DNA of 64,000 nucleotides from Agarophyton chilense. Taxonomy: Eukaryota > Rhodophyta > Florideophyceae > Gracilariales > Gracilariaceae. Within the stretch, counting starts at the first letter, position 1; the number at the start of each line of letters is the position of its first letter. The notes under the pieces were generated by a model that was given only the letters and a program-made list of their open reading frames with translations, was not told the DNA's origin and made no database searches. Shown piece by piece: positions 31,447 through 44,084 of this stretch. Location of the stretch: the NCBI GenBank assembly GCA_030374765.1, contig JARGXX010000086.1, positions 186,001 through 250,000 on the forward strand, read 5' to 3'. The position numbers and the translations under genes were made by a program.

Positions 31447-34168
31447 ATGGGGTACTTTATTTCGGCTGTGAAGTTGGTTAAACGAGTTTGTACGACCATC
31501 CAGCATCTTACAAGGGACATAAGAATCACTTTACCATTGTCGGACGTGTACGGCTACGTGACAGTTCTACTTTTTTTTCTTCAAAAGACCGGGTTCAGCT
31601 TTGATAAAGTTGTTTCAGTATTAGAGCAAGCTGAAATCACACCGCTATCTCCTAAGCGAACTTGCCACATAGTCTTACATATTTTCGCGTATTTACAAAC
31701 AGACAGAGGTGGTAATGAGCAAGGAACGTTGTCTGACAAGCGAGATCATGCTAAAAAGTTTACTGAGTTCGAGTTTACTGCCTGACGAGAGACACGCAAG
31801 ATTTTATTCGTCCATCTGCACCAAATGATAACTTTAGACGACGATCTATTCGGTACTCGCGCAGAAGGTACTCTGGTTCAGATTTTGAGTTGGCGGAAAG
31901 CTGATAAAAAGTAATTACTGCTAATGAAGTAGTTCACGCTTTATTTACTGTAACCTTGGCACTTTGGTAGAGAAAAAGAGAGGAGGCACCATTGAAGTTC
32001 GTGAGGAAGTTGTTGTGGAATCTGGTGAATGGAATGGGTGAGGAATCTTTGGCGGAGTGCATTATTACTGCAAAAAGAGGGTATGAGAATGAGCCCTTTA
32101 TGAAGAGGCTAATGGAGTTTGGACAGTACTCAGTTTTTGATATGCCCGACAGTATTTTGCGCTGTTACCCATCTATAGCCAAGTCTTATCTCAATCCCTA
32201 CCGAATAGTTCTGGAACAGGAGATGGAAGATCGTATTGAGTTCTTCGGCATTGCTAGGTTCACTGTTGGTCAGGAAACAACTTCTGTCGGATCAGGTCTC
32301 AATACCTGTAGCAGTACCGCAAGCGTTGTTGCAGTGCCAGAACGCATTCATTCACACGGCGTTAACGGCTCTTCGTCAAACCGGACGGATTCTGACGTGC
32401 CTGATTGGAGCAGCGGAAGCATTTGTGTTCATGATCGCCGAAAGAAAATTATAATAGACGATGATCCGGAGATAAGCTCTGAGGTTTTCTTCGCTTCCAA
32501 GTCAGTCTGCTCTGCTGGCAAAAGTAGCAGCAGTAACTACGTCACTGCTGTTGCAGTTTGAGAGCATGGAACTAACAAATTTGATAAAGTTTTGAGGTTT
32601 ATATACACAGTCCCTCCCAGTCTGCAAGAAAGCCTTAACATTTGAATCGCAGTGCCAAAAACTAAGATATCTCTAGTAAAAACTCTATTCAGCGGTGCGA
32701 AACATGCTGATGAGTCTTTGCAAAAGATGCAGATTGCAGCGGAGGATGAAACCGTGAGTGGGTGTAAGGTGTTAACACTAGAGCGGTGTTGTGCCTATTG
32801 GTTCATTTTTCGTATATCCGGGGTTACAGGCACGAATGCAGGAATTTTACTGTTGTCCTGTGTGAAAGTCAGGGATGCTCTCGACAGATCTCTTCTGGCG
32901 ACAATGAATCTCATGAGAAAACATTATGGAAGTGGTTTGCGATGTTACGAAGAGATTGGTTCAGCGCAAAACTCTCAAAAGAAGCAATGAAGTGCGATAC
33001 AGTGAACGAGGCTGTGTCCATTAGTTCAATGGAAGGAATGGGACCTGTCAAAGCTGTGTTTGATGTCAGGATTTTGGCTTAAAAGTATAATCGGGACATT
33101 GCATGTTCGCCAGATAGAATTTTTGAAGATTAGTCAGGTGTGCAGTTTGAAGTGTACTTTGAAGACCAAAGGCTTGTCATGGAATCGATTGAGATTAAAA
33201 CTAAAGTGGCGGCAACGAAGCTTGGTGCAGCTGTGCATCTGTCGTCGGCAGGTGTACTGAGATGCAAGCTTGGTGATGAAACGTTCAAGAAATACGTGCC
33301 TCGGGAGCACATTGGGCAGATAATTCACCAGTCATTAGATTTGCAGTAAGAATTCTGCGTGTATTTTGTGCCTGAAGAGACTGGAATACTTTATGTTGTG
33401 GTGATAGGAGTACCATTTCTGTCTCGAGACCTCTTTCGGAGATCGATTGTTCTGCTGGTCAAGCCCCTGGCAGAGTGTTTCTTTGGAGATCATATGCATT
33501 TCAAGCCTTTGTCGATGTTGAAAATCGGCAAGAGTTGCAGACACATCTAAAGTTTTGGGAGATTGTTGACTAGCACGTTAAATAAAACGGTTGTTTTGTT
33601 CATTAAAGTTATTCAAGCATTAAGGACAAAGATTTTACTCAAAGTCTAAGGCTGGCGTTGATGGAGCGACGCAACAGCGCACGAAAATGCGAAGCTTCAC
33701 TTCACACTTCAAATGGGAACAGAAGATGGCCTCTCAGAATATCGAGACTTTAGCGGTTAAATGCATTTCTAGTTGGGAAAACGTTTCAGGGGCAGAATTT
33801 ACTCGAATCTGATGAGCATTTTAAGTCTATCGAATTCTACCGCAATTCTCTTAAGAAGGTGCAAGATACCGTGGACTTTATCTTCGAAGTAGCGCAAGAG
33901 ATGTTGAGCTATGCCGCTATTATTCAGATTGAATCCGAAAGTCAGGATACATCAGATATATTGAATGCAACAAAAACGGACGAAGCAAAGCGGCTCATCA
34001 ACCTTGCTCACACAAAGGAGTGTAACAGGTGTAACTTCATCAATTCAAATGATGGTATTGCACTCTGATTTCTTGTGCGGGGTCATTACACAGATCCAGG
34101 CGTACTTACGCATTGCTGGTTATGGGGACAGCATAACCAAGGCTTTCGAGGACATCAAACGACTTTGA
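31447..34168 (+). pseudogene. Decayed coding region of unknown family
   Basis: A run of plus-strand fragments with protein-like composition: 31447-31785, 31992-32561, 32652-33082 (two frames), 33140-33349 continuing past a TAA to 33550, and 33859-34168. Segments such as FEVYFEDQRLVMESIEIKTK and VYFVPEETGILYVVVIGVP look like a once-coding beta-rich protein. The stops and frame changes suggest an old gene or mobile-element ORF; introns are possible but no consistent splice signals were seen. I do not recognise the family. No LTR or inverted repeat is visible at its edges. Confidence 0.4.
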
Positions 34169-34329
34169 AGTACAATTTGTGTTCTGTTCTTCGGTGTCTT
34201 AAGGTACCATCAGGTCATAGGAAGAGCTGCTCCCACATATGGCACAGTGCAACACACTTGACAGGTCGCAAGAGTCCGGCGAGAGTGCCTTTGGCATCAC
34301 GGAGCAGGGAAGGGAGTAGCATATCGTAA

Positions 34330-36088
34330 AATGGGTCATTGAATCATGAAAACAGTGCGGATCAATCTTTTTCTAGGGAAGATGAGACCGTCGGGGCGAA
34401 CGAGGACTCTGAGAATCAAGAGCCCACACCCGTGGACTCACAATTCAGTGAAGCAGTACCAAGACCGGAAGGGAGGCGGATAAGTGAGTAGGTGGTGCGC
34501 TACGTTCTTGTACAAGGGTTGTGTTGGGATAGATGACACGCGTTAGGTGCACTTTTCGCATATAAGACCACTTTTTTGGAGTTGGGAATCTCCTCTGACA
34601 TTCTGATTTTGAGCCTTTGTTACAAGATGGGTTTTGGGTGTTTGATGCCAAAATTTATAAAGACATGCAGGAAAACCCTCTGAACTTATGGATACAATTT
34701 TGTTTCCGTTTATCTGTTTATCTGAATACTTCCTTATTCATAAGTCTAAAAAGTTTATGATGGCATTTTTGCACCTTAAGATCTGGTATTGTGAATTGAA
34801 CAATAAATCTATTATTTGGACGTAACGCTTTACAAAGAATTTTTTTTTAGAACTACATATACAGCACGCAACGCAAATACGAACCCTTACAAATTTTCCC
34901 ACCGGTTTTCCTCCAATTCGTCGATATGAAGGCGATCTCGGTTGGATTCGACCAATGCTCGTCACTTCAGCTCGACTAAAACGGCTCTACCGCCTTTCTC
35001 TCCTTTGGAAACCAAACTATCTCTTAGAATAGTCTCTGCCACTTTTTCCATCACTTTTTTGACTTTTTCTTTATTAAAGGGCTGGCTTGTCTCTCCACCG
35101 CAGCTGCTTTGATCAATGTGGCATACCCGTCACTCCCTTGAGATTGTCAAGCAGCCTCTGTTGGTAAAAACTCCGATTGGTACTCCTCATGGCTCACACC
35201 CAACGGCCACTAGACATTCGTTCAAGACTAGGTGACTCGCGCTGCTCTTTTGGCATTGTGGGCAAATACTGACTTCTGTCTGTCCTGCATATTTTCATAA
35301 CGTCTGCGGTTTCATCGAGCGAATACTAATCAGTGCGGGGCTCTAATTTAGAATAAAAAGCCGTTACCGTCACCTAATAACCAATACTCATCACTGACTG
35401 TTAACTTTCTCCCGAACTCCTTATCAACCTCAGCGTTCTACACAATCTTCTCGTCGTTTCTCAACATGGGAAGCGTCGCCGCCGTCCTCACTCTCTTGAG
35501 GTCCTCATGAAGCGCTATAACGTCTGCAGCACAGACGTGCAGAGCAAACGCCACTTAGATGTTTACCAAAGCTTCCTTAAGCATCAAACCAATTATGGCG
35601 TGCTTATTACAAAGACCTGGACGTCCGGTGCCGTTTATGAAATATCAAGTTTCCCAAAGCTCATAATCTCTAAATTTATTATAAAAGTCGTCTTCATCCG
35701 GCTGGCGTCAAAAACAAGAACAATACTATTTTCTAGAAAACTTGCGATTTATATATCCAGTCCTGATACAGAGGTATAGGCCTTTATAAATTTCATTTCA
35801 TTAAAACTTATTTTTATACCTTCGCCTTTGCCACCCACATATGTATATATTAATCACTTCACAATTCGCTCTCTTAACCTATTAAACTCTTTCTTTCTGT
35901 CGATTTCCTTGAAATTCTTTTCTTGGCCTCATTCTGGGCTGGTCCTCTCGAGAATATATGTCCTACTTTTGTTCCCTTGGGATATAACCACCCGCGTTGT
36001 GTCACCTTCCTAGTTCTACGGATATAACGTTTACATGGTACTCTTGAGGAGGCAGCGCGAGCCCCGCTAGTGGTGCTGGGTTATTTTT
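34330..36088. other. AT-rich region without a gene
   Basis: Only short scattered frames occur (for example 35507-35779 and 35828-36013), with no recognisable protein. Confidence 0.4.
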
Positions 36089-36540
36089 TTGATGGAACCA
36101 ATGTCGATATTCGCAAGTTTTTCTTTTATTACGAGAATTTTGCTACTCAAAGAAATGATGATGAATACCGTGCGCTGGAATTTCTCGGATTTTTAGAGGG
36201 CGTGGCTTCCTAATACTACTATGATACGTTTGCTTTGTAAGTTGACCTGACTTATGAGGCCAAAGATTACGCTATCGTGAAGCAGACGTTTTTAGATCGA
36301 TTTAAAACAGTGGAAGAGCCGGAGGAAAAAACCTGAAAGGCAGTACACGCTCGTCTAGAGTATAACAACTTCTCGGGATTCGTGAAGAATATAGAAGCTT
36401 CATTCGAGAGGGCTGGATTCAACGAGAAAGTCAGTTTTGGCTTGCTTTGCTATGCAGTCATGCAGTACGCTGATATGGCGCAGTTTGTGGTACTTCGTAG
36501 GACTCCGGTTTGGAAGTTATTAGTATTTGGGGGGAAATAA
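36089..36540 (+). pseudogene. gag: Retroelement C: Gag capsid remnant
   Basis: In one frame with three stops the translation reads FDGTNVDIRKFFFYYENFA, then YRALEFLGFLEGVAS, AKDYAIVKQTFLDRF and EASFERAGFNEKVSFGLL. This is the usual Ty3/gypsy capsid layout, with a target-binding 'F.G...D...F...YE' start. It belongs to a different family from A and B, whose capsid text is unlike it. A zinc knuckle follows 210 bases later in the expected place. Confidence 0.62.
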
Positions 36541-36752
36541 TTAGTCTCTGGAGAGAAGATTCTGTGAGAGATCATCATCCGTTCAGCATGAGTCCCCCGC
36601 CCAAGGAATTGATTTCAAGGAACAAGGCCAGCGAAGCTCATCAGATGGAAGAAAGATATGACTAAATCGGCGACCGGCTCTCCAAACCTGCATTATTTGT
36701 TAAGAAGCAACAGACACGTGGTGCCCAGCCTAGAAAAGAAGAAGTGCAACTC

Positions 36753-36794
36753 TGTATTTATTGTCGAAGGCCAGGCCACTATTCGACCCGCTGC
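36753..36794 (+). pseudogene. Retroelement C: CCHC zinc knuckle
   Basis: CIYCRRPGHYSTRC fits CX2CX4HX4C exactly. It follows a basic stretch and sits downstream of the capsid remnant, as in Gag. A second, imperfect knuckle (CKRCDKDGHSIQPH) is encoded near 37110 within 37058-37543. Confidence 0.72.
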
Positions 36795-37057
36795 CTAATT
36801 GACCCCCATAGTGCTCTATGAACATCTAATATGATCCAGATATGGCCTAACTCTAGACGAGTTGTGAGCGTTTAGGTCAAAACCATGTGAGAAGTTATAA
36901 TTAGTAACGAGGAGATGGTTGGGTTTTTCATAAACAGTCCGAAATATGGCCGAACATTAGCCGAAATATAGCTATCCAGCTCAAAGAGATATGCTCCTCA
37001 TCACTAGTTATGTGTTAACACAGATTATCGCCCAAAACGCCCACATTTTGTTTCTTT

Positions 37058-37543
37058 TTGGACCATATTTGGGCCATACTCGATGTGCATTGGGTTGACA
37101 CGCATTGCAAACGATGCGATAAGGATGGACACTCAATACAACCCCATCGGAAGCGCGGCCTTATCCAAGAAAAGAGAGTTGATTTTGAAGATGTGAGGAG
37201 CGAGTCTCGCGAAGAAAATCTTTGGACGGATCGTGTTCGTCAGCCAGCTGCAGCAAATCCTTCGAAACATAGCCAGGTTTATGTAGGAACTGTCGATTAT
37301 TTGAGTAAAAACCAGCTATTGGAATCCCCGAAGAGGACTCTAGAAGGATTCCAGCTGCCAAAGAATATTAAAACCGATGACCGGATGGGCATCAGATCGC
37401 TGTTGAATTTGGAACAACCTTCGAGGAGCTTTACACCTCAGTCACACTCTTTTTCAAAAAGCAGGCGCGCAGAGAAGCCCAAAAAGTTGACATCCAGCAC
37501 ACCTTCGAGTACATCGATGCTGGAAGAACGCACAGAAATGTAG
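37058..37543 (+). pseudogene. Retroelement C: Gag C-terminal/protease linker remnant
   Basis: A 161-codon open stretch with a degenerate zinc knuckle at its start (the final Cys is replaced by His), then a hydrophilic Arg/Lys/Ser-rich segment. It lies between the first knuckle and the protease motif of the same fossil. No domain is recognised in the remainder. Confidence 0.45.
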
Positions 37544-37673
37544 AACGATTTGGAGGAATTGGCTAATGCCTCATAAGAACTTATGTTCGGGCTGCTTATC
37601 CGTGGAGATGCCGAAGCAGCAAAAAATAATTGGAATTGTATAGTATCCGGTATATCTTTTCACCGGAAAGTCA

Positions 37674-37946
37674 ATGCAGCTGAAATGCATCGCGATGATC
37701 GAAGACACAAAAGTGGTGCAAATCAGGGTTTATGCGAGGAAGACGCAATCACTACGGGACACTGGAGCTTTCCTTAGAATAATTTCAGCAGAACTGGCAG
37801 AGAAACGGTCGATGAAGCCAAAATTAACCGACCGTCATATAAATAGACCTCACGGGAACAGAGCCTTTCGGACTGGTATATTGACAAATGTGCCCGTTAT
37901 GTTTAAAGCTGCTAAAGCTCCTGGTCACTCAAATCACACAATTTGA
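37674..37946 (+). pseudogene. pol: Retroelement C: aspartic protease remnant
   Basis: SLRDTGAFLRIISAELAEK carries the active-site triplet DTGA (37758-37769) in the typical setting of a retropepsin (DTGA...IS). The preceding strand VVQIRVYAR also fits the fold. It lies in Gag-to-RT order within fossil C. Confidence 0.65.
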
Positions 37947-39493
37947 TGTAGTCATCGGTTACCAGACATTGGAAAAGCTTCGTGCATGTATCGACCTTGA
38001 CGCACGAAAAGCCTCGATGGCGAACTAGAACAAATCGACTGTTCTTGGCCAAGACTGATATCAATCAGATCTTGAGACCCCACACCACTCGTTGGTACTG
38101 ATAGAATGGACATTGACTCTGATTTGGATGCCATCCCATCTGACTGGGACGAAGAAGAGATTATGAAACTTATAAACACAACCAACAGACCGGTTGCCTA
38201 TTCTTAACACAGATATCATTCTTTTAGCACTAAACAAGAGTAAAGAAATCGTTATGCATGGGCTTTTCCCTTATTTAGATGAAAATGTAGATGATTTAGA
38301 CGCTGAAGCGCCTAAGAAAAGACCTGGATTATCAATCGAAGGATATCGATGTGAGATTCCATAAGAAGCCCCAGCTTCTCATAGTCCGACGTGCCACTGG
38401 ATCGATTTTACAGCCCACGATGCATTGATGATAATCTTAGAGCCACATGGGTTAATCCACACCAGGAAAATCTCCAGATCTCCGATCCAGATGGTACCAT
38501 TATACCATATGAAATCGAGATCGGCTCACCTGAAGTCCAACAGGTTACAACGCCTCCAGATCACCAGCGACGTCCTGAATAGATCACTATCGAGTTTTCC
38601 AACACTAGTACATCAGTGTCAGAAAGTGCCTAAAGTGGCCCCAATCCTTCATCTTTCCAAACCTTCATAACGGACCCAAGCTTGCATCTGCCGAAAGATG
38701 AAAATGATCATGAAGACCATTATCGAACCGAAAAAGCCCAGGGTAACGCAGAACAAGGAAGAATAATATGAAGAAGAAAAAACGAAAAAAACGACGATCT
38801 AGAAATAGAAAGCAATTCACCTTTCTTACGTGACCCAGTTCTCATTGTGCCGATAATGGACGAAATAGTTGTTCTTTCTACTGCAGATAGAGCCGCTCCG
38901 AGCGAGTACTTCGTCATTCCAGTAAGAATGAGGCAGCCTGAATGACATTCTCGTTTAGATTCGCCTCGCTCACCATTTGGGTGCACTGGGGCCCTCAACG
39001 GAAGCGATGAGGAAGATTTTCTTTTTCAAGCTCAAAGAAACTCTCCCTCGTGAAGAGTACACAATTCAGCCATCACCCGGCGTCACAGTTGTAGTGATAC
39101 CTCCTAATTCTCAGCATCAAATCCATGACGACAACAGACGACATCTTCAATAAAAAAGAGAAGAGAACATGTCCCAAGTTCTAGAAAATCACCAGGGGCG
39201 CTTAAGATCGTGGAAAAACAATCGGGTTGCCTTCTACACCCTTTTATCTGCTATATCGGAGTATGTATTTTCATTGCAGCAATGAAAGGACCCAAGAAGG
39301 ACAAGGTTGAACCCTTGCTGCGCTTTAATTTCGTCTCCCATGAATGGTGGAACAGAGTCCATTCAAGGCTAGGAAATCTCTTCGAAGTACGCCAGCAGAC
39401 ATTTTCCCACAATATTTTTAAAGCAAAAGTTATTGCCTGGTCGTAACACGATCTACGTTATTCTGATGAACCAGTCCTGCATGAATTTGAAGT
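37947..39493. other. Badly decayed protease-RT interval of element C
   Basis: Short frames only. Around 39040-39120 one frame reads YTIQPSPGVTVVVIPPNSQHQI, like the beta segment between protease and RT in Ty3/gypsy Pol. The RT fingers and palm cannot be recognised. Confidence 0.4.
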
Positions 39494-39870
39494 GTGTTTG
39501 TGCTCAACCCCCGCATGTTTTTTCTAGATCACATTATCGACTCTAGCGCAGTACTCATTGAAATTAACAAATTATCGTTGATCCAGGAAGCACCATTACT
39601 AACAACAGTTACCGAGCTTCGAAGTTTTCTTGGGTTAGAAAGTTGTTACCGTCGAATCATAAAAAATTTTGGACAGAAGTTGGTTTCTCTTCATGCAGCG
39701 ACCTCTGCAAAACGTAAGATAACTTTTGTACCGGAAATGATGAGAGTTTCTAATCATTGAAAAAAAAGCTTCGGTCTCCACCGCTTTTCGCCTTCATAGA
39801 CTTTAACTCCCTCCTTTGCGTTGAAACAGATGCATCTTCCCTGGTCTTGGCAGCCAGGTTAGCAAAACAA
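39494..39870 (+). pseudogene. pol: Retroelement C: RT thumb and start of RNase H
   Basis: FFLDHIIDSSAVLIEINK is followed by TTVTELRSFLGLESCYRRIIKNFGQKL, the conserved connection between RT and RNase H in Ty3/gypsy Pol. After one stop and a frame change the text LLCVETDASSLVLAARLAKQ appears (about 39805-39865), the TDAS start of RNase H. The fragments are in the right order and strand. Confidence 0.7.
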
Positions 39871-40009
39871 ACCAAGATGATACGTTTGATCATCTTCAAA
39901 TATCCAGCTGGACTATGAACATATCGGAACGGAACTACTCGTTGTTTGAGAGAAGAATTCAAAGAAAAATTCATAGAGTCAGTGTTTTCTTGTCGATGTC
40001 CGACAGGCG

Positions 40010-40363
40010 ATGGAAGGAGTGATGGTTGATTCCGGCAATGACTCTGGCTCAGAGTCTGACGACAGCGACCAGGGGATTTCCAACCTCCCAAGAAGAAAGG
40101 CTTTGATATCGGAGGGGCAGAAGGCGAACAAGAAATTCTTGGTTGCTTTCGCTAGAAAACCGTTTCCTGAACAATATTTTTCTGTGGTCAGTCTTGAAGG
40201 GGTACATATGCTTTTCAAAGCTCTGGCAAACTATCCGACGGTCTCTGTGTGTGTTGAAGCTCGTCACTTGACGGGAATTCGAAAGTGTCGGGAATCTGCA
40301 ACAATGGCTTGGGTTAGTGAGTGCCTTATCAGGTCGTTGGGCGTTATGCGCGCCAAGAACTAG
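40010..40363 (+). pseudogene. Unidentified ORF inside element C
   Basis: A 117-codon open frame with an acidic Ser/Asp-rich start (DSGNDSGSESDDSDQ) followed by a globular-looking segment. It is followed by further open pieces at 40419-40790 and 40645-41043. It separates one RNase H fragment from another, so it may be a later insertion into fossil C or part of a second fossil. The family is not recognised. Confidence 0.35.
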
Positions 40364-41268
40364 TTGTGGGTGGATTTGGTAGTTCTTAAGTTGGCCTGAG
40401 TGAAATAAATCGAAAGTTATGAACATGTTTTTTGTATTCTCTAATAAAGAGGCAAAGAAAAGTCTCATAATCGGCGCTGGGAATACTATCTCTCAGTTTA
40501 TTGACCCACCGAAAAATGAGCTCCTTTATCCAGAATATGTGACGAGACTAAACATCCTGGCAGGACAACTGCTTTGCTTGGGAAAATCGAATATGGGTAC
40601 CCAATATTATCGAATGAAAATGCCAAGATGGATGAATATATGTATTGGTTGGTCACCAATCAAAATCGGACGAAAAAAAGTTAATCCCCGTTATGTTTCC
40701 AATGTCCAAGGGGTGGTCACCATCTGTTTTGTCACTCACAAATCCCATTTGGAAAAATTTGCTTGCGCTAAACTATCGATGGAAGACTGAGTGGGGGGTT
40801 CAATATCCGTTGGCGAACACAAATACCGAGCCTACGTGTATGATCGTTTTTCGTTCTGAACCAGCAAGAAGATTTCGGAAAGAAACTTTCGGGCCGTGTT
40901 TGGAGAGTCTGATCATAGATCTTGGCCTTCGGATACGACAACAATATCATGGCCTGCTGAGGAAGGGAGTGACAAAATTGAGGAATATAATTCGGGAAGA
41001 AGGATATATAAATGCCCAAACGAGAGAAAAAAAGAACGCTTAGAATAATGATTCATAGACTGCTGAAGAAGAAGAAGTAGAAGGTGCAAGAAGTACAAAG
41101 CATAGTCAAAAAATGGGCGTGTTGATACTCTTGAGACCGCCTCTCTTTTAGGTATTTGAAAGTATATATGCCGCTACGTTTTCGACCAAAGATTATGTTA
41201 GCGCCAACGTGTTTTTCTGGAAGGAGCTGTAATTAATTATAAAACTAGCACCGTTGATCCGGATAAGT

Positions 41269-41687
41269 ATGGCTACGCCGTTCAACAAGACGGTTCTTCG
41301 CACAGACGCAAGTTTAGTTGGTGAAGAAGTAGTATATACTAAATGCCGAGATCGCATACAATTTCGTGAGGTATCAAATCGGATTGAATGGATTAGAGCA
41401 CAGAAGTGAAATTTTGAAATATGCCATCTATGGCATAAAAAACAGCCGACACATCTTTTAAAAGGCAAGGCAATCTATCTTCGGCTATGTTGGCTTCACT
41501 AGAATCGTAACAATTATCAAACACGGTAATTCTGTTTATAGAAAATCAAATGCTTGTTGAGGTTTTTCTAAAAAAAAGTAGAAGTAAGCGACGTCTTAAC
41601 CAGATTTGCAGACGCGTTGCGGTAATCTGACAATGGATTATTTTTTATATTCCAATTGCTCACAATCTAGCCGATGCAGCATCACGG
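41269..41687 (+). pseudogene. pol: RNase H remnant with ADAASR end
   Basis: ATPFNKTVLRTDASLVGEE carries a TDAS motif, and about 230 bases later WIIFYIPIAHNLADAASRP (41634-41690) matches the standard end of Ty3/gypsy RNase H. As a TDAS motif already occurs at 39.8 kb, two related elements or a duplicated segment must be present. Several stops and frame changes lie between. Confidence 0.55.
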
Positions 41688-41757
41688 CCTTTTGGATATA
41701 GCTCACTGGTGGATAAAGGCGGCAACATTGTAAGGATACCGTAAGAACCTTAGATAT

Positions 41758-42760
41758 TTGTTAAATTGGCTGGCGCAACAACCAGTCGCTCGCAGTCGAT
41801 TTGAAAACACAGAAGAAGTCGATAAATTGTTTACGAGGTATTTTATCGTGTTCTTTCATGATAATCAGCAATTGAATGCAGATGGTGTTGCTCAGGTAAA
41901 ATCAGCGTTGGAATTTTCTCTCTCCGAAATCTGCGGGAATCGAAAACATGCAAACCAAAACATCCAAATATGGACGGCATTGCACCCTAACCCAAAATTC
42001 TGCGTGGGTCTGGGAATAGTCGTGCATGGACTGGCACTGAATCTTTTCAGACACGGTGATCCGGATCTTGGGATTGAAATGCTGATGTCGTTTGACGGTT
42101 ATCTCAGACTAGGAGTATATTGCAGTTAAAAGTGGATATATACATGTTGCCACTAACCATAAAGCAACCGCCTAACGGAATTTTGAACATTGCCATAGAA
42201 GAACATGGCCGCAACGAATCTGTCACGATAAAGCCGTATTTCCTGGCGGCTTTGTGTTAAACATTGGTTAGAAAAAGGATGTTGGATAGAGCGGAGTTAC
42301 TTTTGCTGTATCAACCGGCCCGTTCTCGGAACTTTCCCCAAAGAGTCGTCAAAAGTCTAGGAATTCCGTTCGAAACAACTTCACCAATTCTAAGATACGG
42401 CGAGCTGACTACGACAAGCTTTATGCTTGCCTCTACGACCAGAAAAGTAAATGCCGGAAATTTTTTAAAAGCAATAAAATTGAAACGGATACATTCAACC
42501 ACATAAACTCTATTACACACTCCACGAATTAGCCCCAGCCGAATGTCAGTCATTCGAAGTGGTTTACACAAGTAAATTGACAAAAGTGCCGCTGTCAGAC
42601 TGGACTGGGCGTTTGGGTCATCATATGGAAACAAATACCAAAAATCGTTTAAGTCAGTACTGCAGAATTATGCACACGACTCGCAGAAGTCCGACACTCG
42701 GAATCAGTTTTCTGAAAAATACCTTCAGAAAAGAATAGTGCCTCCAGTAATATCAACTTA
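41758..42760 (+). pseudogene. Unassigned open fragments after RNase H
   Basis: Frames at 41758-42129 and 42264-42506 occupy the place where integrase is expected. No HHCC or DDE motif could be recognised, so the assignment rests only on position. Confidence 0.28.
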
Positions 42761-43543
42761 GAGCTTGAAACCTTTATCAGAAGATGAATTTTAGTTTGGA
42801 TTATAGCAGTGGACCTCGTTGGAATTTACATGGGTTTTTGGTCTAGGGATGGTTTTTTGTGAAGTAGGAGTGGGCTAGCTGGAACTTAATTATTTTTGAT
42901 TAAGTCGCTCGGATTCCCTCGCGTGGTATTATAGAACACTATTTCTTCGTGTTAAAAACTGAGTTGTTGTTGTCAAAAAGGATTTTTCACCTTGCTAATA
43001 TTTCTTTCTTAGAATTCGAAGCGTTATACTACGAGCGTCGCGAGCTGTCACTATAGTCGATTAGAGAAAATCCCCGGTATAATTCCTAGTCTCAGGTGTT
43101 GTATTGATCAGCCGGCCGGTTATGTCTTTAGTAGCTAACCCCAATAGACCAGCCGCCTGGAAGACTCTCAGAAAGTTCTGATGCCTTTGCAGCGTAACCT
43201 ATGTTGCAAGGCAAGAACTGAAACTCTTTACAACATGGGACGCGTGTTAAGCCATTAATGGAAAACAGAAGCCTCGTCTTACGATTGCGTATATTCTTCT
43301 ACAATCAGGGAGACCAGATAATTGAGAGTATTGGTATAGAAAAAAGACTATGTCCTGATAGGTAGCCCAGACAAAGCGTTAAACCCACCCATTTAAGGGG
43401 TAATTGCGCAAGGAGAACCCGTGATCGTGCTACCTGAAGCAGTAATGAGCCTCACCAACTTGGTCAGCAAGACTCCTGCACCACCATTCGTCGATTTGTT
43501 TCTTTAAAAACTCCCCAACATTTACCGGCACCGCGTCTGGTTG

Positions 43544-43930
43544 CTAGGATTCTACGGCTAGTGACAGTATCCAGATGGGATTCACGTGCTTGTAGGCGGG
43601 TGCTTCGTTCCAATCTAAGAGCTCGTCTGCGTGGGTTTCGTGGAAATAGTGGACTGTGACGTTGAGACAGTCGCCATTCCTGGAGGGTTGCAAGGCTACA
43701 TAATTAATATCGTCCCCCAGAGGTGCGTAATTTACACCATTGGTCGCCATCCCAGAGAGAGTGTCTGTAGCTTTGTTCTGGAATCCTGAGCATTTCATTA
43801 CTACGTACTCAAATCCGAAAGATATAGCCTCCAGCGAAGAGTCTATCCGTATAATCGACCAGACTGAAGATTGTCATTAAAGAGTGGTCGTCTGATTTCA
43901 TGGTGAACTGCTCCCCTTAGAAATATAGTC
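43544..43930 (-). pseudogene. pol: Chromovirus fossil D: RNase H end
   Basis: On the minus strand, over two frames, the text reads DDHSLMTIFSLVDYTDRLF, then LEAISFGFEYVV and KCSGFQNKATDTLSGM. These correspond to 'TDHxSLxxI...GRLxRW' and 'G.xNxxADALSR' of RNase H in A and B. Beyond it (43.1-43.5 kb) the expected integrase cannot be recognised with confidence. Confidence 0.6.
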
Positions 43931-44084
43931 ATGATCGGAGCATTACCCGCATCACGGCGAGGCGCTTTTCTCTGTGGTCAAGTATTTCTTCCATGACCTT
44001 CAAATAGAACCGCTCCAATATGCAATGGGTGGGTATTCCTTACCGTATGCCTGCTTCTGGAGTGGTATTCATCCAAGTTGGAAA

